Of a stretch of DNA of 10,480 nt, positions 6,653 through 10,480 are shown one piece after another. The position numbers were made by a program, and so were the translations under genes. Below the pieces are notes generated by a model, which did no database searches, was not told the origin of the DNA, and saw nothing but the letters and a program-made list of their open reading frames with translations. Origin of the DNA: Desulfobulbaceae bacterium UBA2276 (GTDB lineage: Bacteria > Desulfobacterota > Desulfobulbia > Desulfobulbales > Desulfocapsaceae); the NCBI GenBank assembly GCA_002347085.1, contig DDWW01000062.1, positions 1 to 10,480 of the forward strand, read 5' to 3'. The stretch's first letter is position 1, and the number at the start of each line of letters is the position of its first letter.

Positions 6653-9600
6653 GGTCTTGCCCACGCGAGAGGGTGGAGTCCAATAGTCACTTGATTGCCA
6701 GGGGTCTCGGTTCCACTGATCTCGGTTTTTTCCTGGAGGGTGAGCCGGCCAGAATCGATGCCAAGATCGGACGTGCAAAAGTCATACACCTGCAAGGCCC
6801 TTTCCTGGGCCAGATCGTGGAGCATGGCATCGGTAACCGTCACCGGCTCCGGGGCAAGGGAGAGTGGCTGGGGTTCCTGAACAGGGAGATCCTGTTCGAT
6901 GATCTTCCCCGGAGCCGGGGGCTGTGGTGGTGATTGTTTTGCCTTTTGCTGTTTCTGTTGTTGCCTGGTTTGCCATTCCTTGAGACGTTGCTCGTTTTTT
7001 ATCGCCACCCGATCTCTCTCTTTTTCTTCCAGGATCTGTAAAATCGCCGCCTGGTCATGAATCGGATCGGCCATACCCGTGAGGGTGAGACCCAGATGGG
7101 GGCGAGCGGCAAGCAGGGTTGCATAATGTTGCAGGGTCTCCTGGTTGTCGATGGTTCCATCCATAACACTTTTTCCGGTCGGGAAAGGCAGAGAATGCTT
7201 GTCCTGGAGATTGGCAAATTCCGCCCCGGTCATGAGCAACGGCGCCACGCCCGCCTTGACCATCAGGGTCTTGAATGTGGTGATAGTCTGCTTGAGCAGG
7301 GGCTGGGTATTGTTTGTCAACGGGAGCAGCAGTTTGAGCTGATCCGCTCTGTCTGTAAGCAGGGCCAGAGGCAGGGCGGTGTCTGATTGCAATGATCCAG
7401 GCCGGAGCCCCGTAAAAAGAAAGGCTGCCTCGCCTTGCCTGGTGTCGCCAGACTGGTCGCAGCTATAGACAAGATCAAAGCTGCCGGATTTGGGGTCGAG
7501 ATCAAGAAGCGGGGTGATCTGTGGCGCAAGCGGTGCGAGCGTAAATCCCTTGAGCTCGAGTTTGGAGGTGAAATCCCCCTGCTTGCCGAGAAAAGATCCA
7601 GAGCCGGTAAGGGTAAAGGGGGCCGTCGCGGCGATTCCGCTCAGGTCAAGCCGCGCCTCCGCACCATCCTGTCCCGCTATATTGCTGATGGCTCCTTTCA
7701 CCTGATTGATTTCCTGCGACCAAGGGGGAGTCAGACGCAGGTCTTCATGGGTGATGGTCCCGTTGTCAAAGCTGATTTTTTGGATGACCGGCAGGGCAGT
7801 ATTGACGCCATCGTGTTGAGGATCCTTGCCTTGTGGACTTACAGGCTTGGACGCTGCGAGCAGATGGCGCAGAAAGGCAGAGATCTGGGACATGGGCCCG
7901 GGGCTGTCTTCTTCCTGTCGCCAGGTAAGCTTGGGGGCATCCAGAAGCAGTTCGTTTATGCCGACCCGCAGCGGCTTGGTCTTGATCGTGATACCATGTA
8001 TCTCGGCCTTGTTGAGGGAGAGCCCGGAACCTTTTTCGCTTGCTTTAATCAGGGTCGCTTCAAGTTGTACGTTCCCGGTAAAACCGGCCTCTGGATAGCG
8101 GTATTCCCCTTGACCATGCACGATGGCATCACCTTGTTGAAACAGGGGTGCGTCAGGAAACCAAGGGGCGACCTGCCGGGCATTGATGGCGGAAAAATCC
8201 AGGGAGAGCAAGGCTCGCATCGGGAAAACCGTGACCAAACCTTGCGTCTTGAGCGTCCCGGTCTGGTTGACCGTGGCCGCCAGTTCAAAGCTATTCTGAG
8301 TCTCCGGCGTTCCTGCCCTTGCTGTCAGGTTGCGGGCCTTGACCCGCAGTTCGGCCATTTCCAAGGGTTGGGCCTTTTCCTTGCGGGGATGGAAGAGAGC
8401 TTTTCCCGTAAAGTCAACCCCTTGAATAAAGAGCGGTTTCTTGCCGGCACCCAGATTCTGAAGGAATTGCGGAAGCCTGTCCTGGCGCAGGTTGAGCTCG
8501 CCGCCGTCAACGGAGATGGTGCCCAGATCAAGGTCATCTTCCCTGAATTTCAGGCCTTTGACCCGCACGCTCTGGGCCAAGAACCAGGCCTCTTTTTGAT
8601 CCCGCAGGGTCAGGTCATGCAGCTCGGTGGTGGCATCAATCAAGGTTGCCATCCCTGAATTTCGGGTAGTGGGGTCAAAGGTGAAATGTCCGCGCAGGCT
8701 GGCAGTCCCGGACATATTTTTTGCCTGGTTCGGATCAAGGAAGGCTATGAGGGGTGCGGCCTCGATAGTATTCAGGGCCAATATCCCGCTGGGTATTCCA
8801 CGACTGTTAAAACCTCCTTGCCAGTTTATAGACGAATCAACGGCCTTGGTGGCATCGACGCCACTGGCGGCCTTGGTACTATTTTCCCGCTTGCCGCTCA
8901 GGATGAATTCTCCTTTATCCTGTCCCGGCTTCGGGTCGGTGCTGAAATTTTTGACAACAAGCTGGATATCTGTCCATGGCGCTGCACCATTTTTTTCTGT
9001 TCGCTCTTTATCTGAGAATTGCAGCACTCCTTTTTCGATGGTGAGTGAGTCAATATCTATACGGTGTCGTGATTGTTCTTTTGCAGTATCCTCAGTTTTG
9101 GCATCCCTTGCAAAAAGTAGGGCCATATCCGCCGAAAAACGGGCAGGATCGACCGAAATATGTGGTTGCAGGAGGTGTAACTTGCTGACGCGCAGGCCAC
9201 CGCTAAGTGGTTGCAGGCTGCCATTAACCTGCATGGAGGGCGCGGCCAAGGTCATGGTCTGTTCGGTGTTGGCAAGCTCGATCTCGGTAGTCGCCAGCTG
9301 AAAATCAGCAGTCAGGTGGCCGCCTTTGTTACCTTTGGGGATAAAGGTCAGTTGGATCTTCCCCGTGCCTTTTCCCTTGCCGAGAATCAGAGGCAGGGTC
9401 TTCGGCAGGTAGGCAAAATAGAGGGGCAGATCAAGATTTTCGACATTGCAGGCGAGATTGGTTGGCTTCTCTTGAGGGCTGGTATTGCTTGGCAGGGCTG
9501 CCTCACCGGTAAGCTCCAGCGGGCTGCCGTTGATGATTGCGGAAAAGTGGGGCCGGATATATTCCTTGGCCTCAAAGGAGAAGTTGGAGAGGGTGGGCAG

Positions 9601-10299
9601 ATCGAGCTTGATCTGTTCGATGCGGTGCTTTTTACCGGTCAGGCGGTCGTCAAAGAGAATTGTGCTGTCGCTGACCTTGATATTATTCAGCGAAAAGAGC
9701 AGGGGGAGACGGGACAGGGCAAGTGATTCGGTTGTATCCGACCTGGAGGTCTGTTGAGAAGTTGAAGACGGCAGGTTGTACGAGTTGTCCTGATTGCGGA
9801 TGAGCGATAAGGTAAGGCCTTGAATCTCTAAAAGGTTGCAGGCCAGGCTATCACGAAGCAAGGTGATCAGGTTTACGTCCATGAGGAGATGATCAATATG
9901 CAGGAGTGAGGCCTTTGGTGATGCGTCCTGGTTGCCGCCTCCTGCACTTTCGGTGGTGAGAGTAGAAATATCGCTCAGTTGCAGACGCAGGGTGAAGGGG
10001 TTGAAACGGCTCTCGCTCGCAGTCAGGCCGACATGAGCGATTTGTTGCAGAGAATCAGAAAGGTATCCAAGGAGCAGTGATGGAGCGAGGAAAAAACCAC
10101 CGACAGTATATGTTGTTATCAGAACAATCGGAAGAGCGAACAGGAGAAGCCATGGTCTTGTTTTTTTTGAAATAACGACCGGTTTTATGTCCGCTTTTTT
10201 AGGCACTGGCCGCAACCTTGACTTGCGGGGCTTGTTTGGCCGTGGGGATGGAGTGGCGGGCTCAGGATTGATGGAGATGGTGCCAAAACGATCAGACAT
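6649..10299 (-). CDS. DUF748 (AsmA-like) envelope protein
   Basis: A 1216-residue protein of the DUF748 family, which resembles the AsmA/YhdP/TamB group of single-pass inner-membrane proteins with long periplasmic beta-rich regions implicated in envelope lipid transport. The sequence shows a basic, proline-rich cytoplasmic tail (1-49), one transmembrane helix (about 50-73), and then the family N-terminus with SRFNPFTLRLQLSDIS (97-112) and DNSYNLPSS. Long alternating hydrophobic repeats follow. The DUF748 C-terminal block has LPLALLTDRADQLKLLLPL (976-994) and RPHLGLTLTGMAD (1066-1078). A charged Gln/Lys-rich linker and a Pro-rich segment (about 1092-1131) interrupt the end of the domain. No Shine-Dalgarno precedes the ATG at 10299, and a 28-codon ORF ends seven bases before it. 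The TGA shares an ATGA with the next gene. Family call strong; role in this organism inferred. Confidence 0.87.
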   Translation of the reverse strand: MSDRFGTISINPEPATPSPRPNKPRKSRLRPVPKKADIKPVVISKKTRPWLLLFALPIVLITTYTVGGFFLAPSLLLGYLSDSLQQIAHVGLTASESRFNPFTLRLQLSDISTLTTESAGGGNQDASPKASLLHIDHLLMDVNLITLLRDSLACNLLEIQGLTLSLIRNQDNSYNLPSSTSQQTSRSDTTESLALSRLPLLFSLNNIKVSDSTILFDDRLTGKKHRIEQIKLDLPTLSNFSFEAKEYIRPHFSAIINGSPLELTGEAALPSNTSPQEKPTNLACNVENLDLPLYFAYLPKTLPLILGKGKGTGKIQLTFIPKGNKGGHLTADFQLATTEIELANTEQTMTLAAPSMQVNGSLQPLSGGLRVSKLHLLQPHISVDPARFSADMALLFARDAKTEDTAKEQSRHRIDIDSLTIEKGVLQFSDKERTEKNGAAPWTDIQLVVKNFSTDPKPGQDKGEFILSGKRENSTKAASGVDATKAVDSSINWQGGFNSRGIPSGILALNTIEAAPLIAFLDPNQAKNMSGTASLRGHFTFDPTTRNSGMATLIDATTELHDLTLRDQKEAWFLAQSVRVKGLKFREDDLDLGTISVDGGELNLRQDRLPQFLQNLGAGKKPLFIQGVDFTGKALFHPRKEKAQPLEMAELRVKARNLTARAGTPETQNSFELAATVNQTGTLKTQGLVTVFPMRALLSLDFSAINARQVAPWFPDAPLFQQGDAIVHGQGEYRYPEAGFTGNVQLEATLIKASEKGSGLSLNKAEIHGITIKTKPLRVGINELLLDAPKLTWRQEEDSPGPMSQISAFLRHLLAASKPVSPQGKDPQHDGVNTALPVIQKISFDNGTITHEDLRLTPPWSQEINQVKGAISNIAGQDGAEARLDLSGIAATAPFTLTGSGSFLGKQGDFTSKLELKGFTLAPLAPQITPLLDLDPKSGSFDLVYSCDQSGDTRQGEAAFLFTGLRPGSLQSDTALPLALLTDRADQLKLLLPLTNNTQPLLKQTITTFKTLMVKAGVAPLLMTGAEFANLQDKHSLPFPTGKSVMDGTIDNQETLQHYATLLAARPHLGLTLTGMADPIHDQAAILQILEEKERDRVAIKNEQRLKEWQTRQQQKQQKAKQSPPQPPAPGKIIEQDLPVQEPQPLSLAPEPVTVTDAMLHDLAQERALQVYDFCTSDLGIDSGRLTLQEKTEISGTETPGNQVTIGLHPLAWARP

Positions 10300-10306
10300 G
10301 ATTGGT

Positions 10307-10393
10307 TTATGTACCGATGATGATAACGATGATGGTAAGCCGTCGTGCAGGGACGCGAAGACTCTGGAAATAATTACTCTGTTTTACTCTCAT
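10307..10393 (-). CDS. Possible 28-codon upstream ORF before DUF748
   Basis: Minus-strand ATG at 10393-10391 to TAA at 10309-10307. AGGGG lies six bases before the ATG, the best ribosome-binding site near this operon's start. The peptide begins MRVKQSNYFQSLRVPARRL, basic in its first part, and ends in the hydrophobic run TIIVIIIGT. It stops seven bases upstream of the DUF748 ATG, which has no Shine-Dalgarno, so ribosomes ending here could restart on DUF748. It could be a leader peptide, a tiny membrane peptide, or chance. Its start region coincides with a motif repeated near the end of mutY, which weakens the coding argument. Confidence 0.3.
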   Translation of the reverse strand: MRVKQSNYFQSLRVPARRLTIIVIIIGT

Positions 10394-10404
10394 TAACGGC
10401 CCCT
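10386..10404 (-). repeat. Third copy of the AGGGGCCGT..ATGAGA motif
   Basis: Minus-strand AGGGGCCGTTAATGAGAGT resembles AGGGGCCGTAGATGAGAAG (5040-5058, plus) and AGGGGCCGTTATGAGAAG (5093-5076, minus). All three lie in or at the border of intergenic DNA. Here it occurs as a single arm without an inverted partner that I could find. Confidence 0.45.
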
Positions 10405-10407
10405 TGT

Positions 10408-10413
10408 ATGATA
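10408..10413 (-). promoter_or_regulatory. Candidate -10 box for the DUF748 operon
   Basis: TATCAT on the minus strand matches the sigma-70 -10 consensus at five of six positions and lies upstream of both the short ORF and DUF748. The hexamer 17 bases upstream (CTGGGC) is a poor -35. If used, transcription would begin near 10401, too close to the short ORF's AGGGG for that site to be fully transcribed, so an upstream promoter is equally possible. Confidence 0.25.
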
Positions 10414-10445
10414 GTCGGCAGATGTAGCCTGCCCAGACGCCACGT

Positions 10446-10477
10446 CAGAAAACAGCAGAACAGATTGCTGTTTTCTG
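10446..10477. terminator. 12-bp perfect hairpin, possible bidirectional terminator
   Basis: CAGAAAACAGCA (10446-10457) and TGCTGTTTTCTG (10466-10477) are perfect inverted repeats around an 8-base loop. The A-rich and T-rich arms give a short U-run in either transcription direction, as in some bidirectional terminators, but the T-run is inside the stem and only four long. It lies upstream of the DUF748 operon at the window edge, so it could close a gene beyond the edge or be an operator. Confidence 0.45.
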
Positions 10478-10480
10478 GAC

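Noticed and set aside
6653..6778. Upstream extension of the PGPGW-like gene to an ATG at 6778 (185 residues)
   Set aside because: The added 42 residues are rich in Trp, His and Pro with no signal-peptide character and lie wholly inside the DUF748 coding region. The ATGA junction at 6652 is the natural start.
7435..8658. Long 407-codon plus-strand frame opposite the DUF748 gene
   Set aside because: It is a shadow of DUF748: low-complexity Gly/Arg/Gln-rich translation with no domain, while the minus strand shows clear family motifs throughout.

Overview
This window reads as ordinary chromosome from a Gram-negative bacterium, most likely in or near the Desulfobacterota (a Desulfobulbus-like deltaproteobacterium). 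That placement is inferred from family content only: a Memo-type AmmeMemoRadiSam protein B, a DUF748 envelope protein, a PGPGW-like small membrane protein and an AmpG-type muropeptide permease, in moderate-GC DNA. No similarity search was possible. I see no phage, IS element, CRISPR array or clearly foreign island.

Layout, left to right. (1) 1-304, minus: a YajD-type HNH nuclease whose last codons fall off the left edge. (2) 305-590: mostly non-coding, with one weak 49-codon reading frame. (3) 592-775, minus: a complete tRNA-Gln(CTG) unit with promoter, tRNA and intrinsic terminator. (4) 829-3229, minus: cysS followed 118 bases downstream by a Memo-family gene. (5) 3230-3434: a divergent intergenic region rich in short repeats. 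(6) 3435-5000, plus: an AmpG-like permease. (7) 5040-5093: a large inverted repeat between the convergent ampG and mutY ends. (8) 5092-10299, minus: a three-gene overlapping operon, transcribed in the order DUF748 protein, PGPGW-like membrane protein, mutY. (9) 10300-10480: the leader of that operon, with a possible 28-codon upstream ORF and a 12-bp perfect hairpin at the window edge.

The genes fall into translation (tRNA-Gln, CysRS), DNA repair (MutY), cell-wall recycling (AmpG) and envelope biogenesis (DUF748 and the small membrane protein). I do not see an undescribed multi-gene system. The best leads are a MutY whose C-terminal domain keeps a complete Nudix catalytic box, with an altered 8-oxoG-recognition loop; a short ORF with a good ribosome-binding site just before the DUF748 gene, which itself lacks one; and a short motif seen as an inverted pair at the end of mutY and again in the DUF748 leader.
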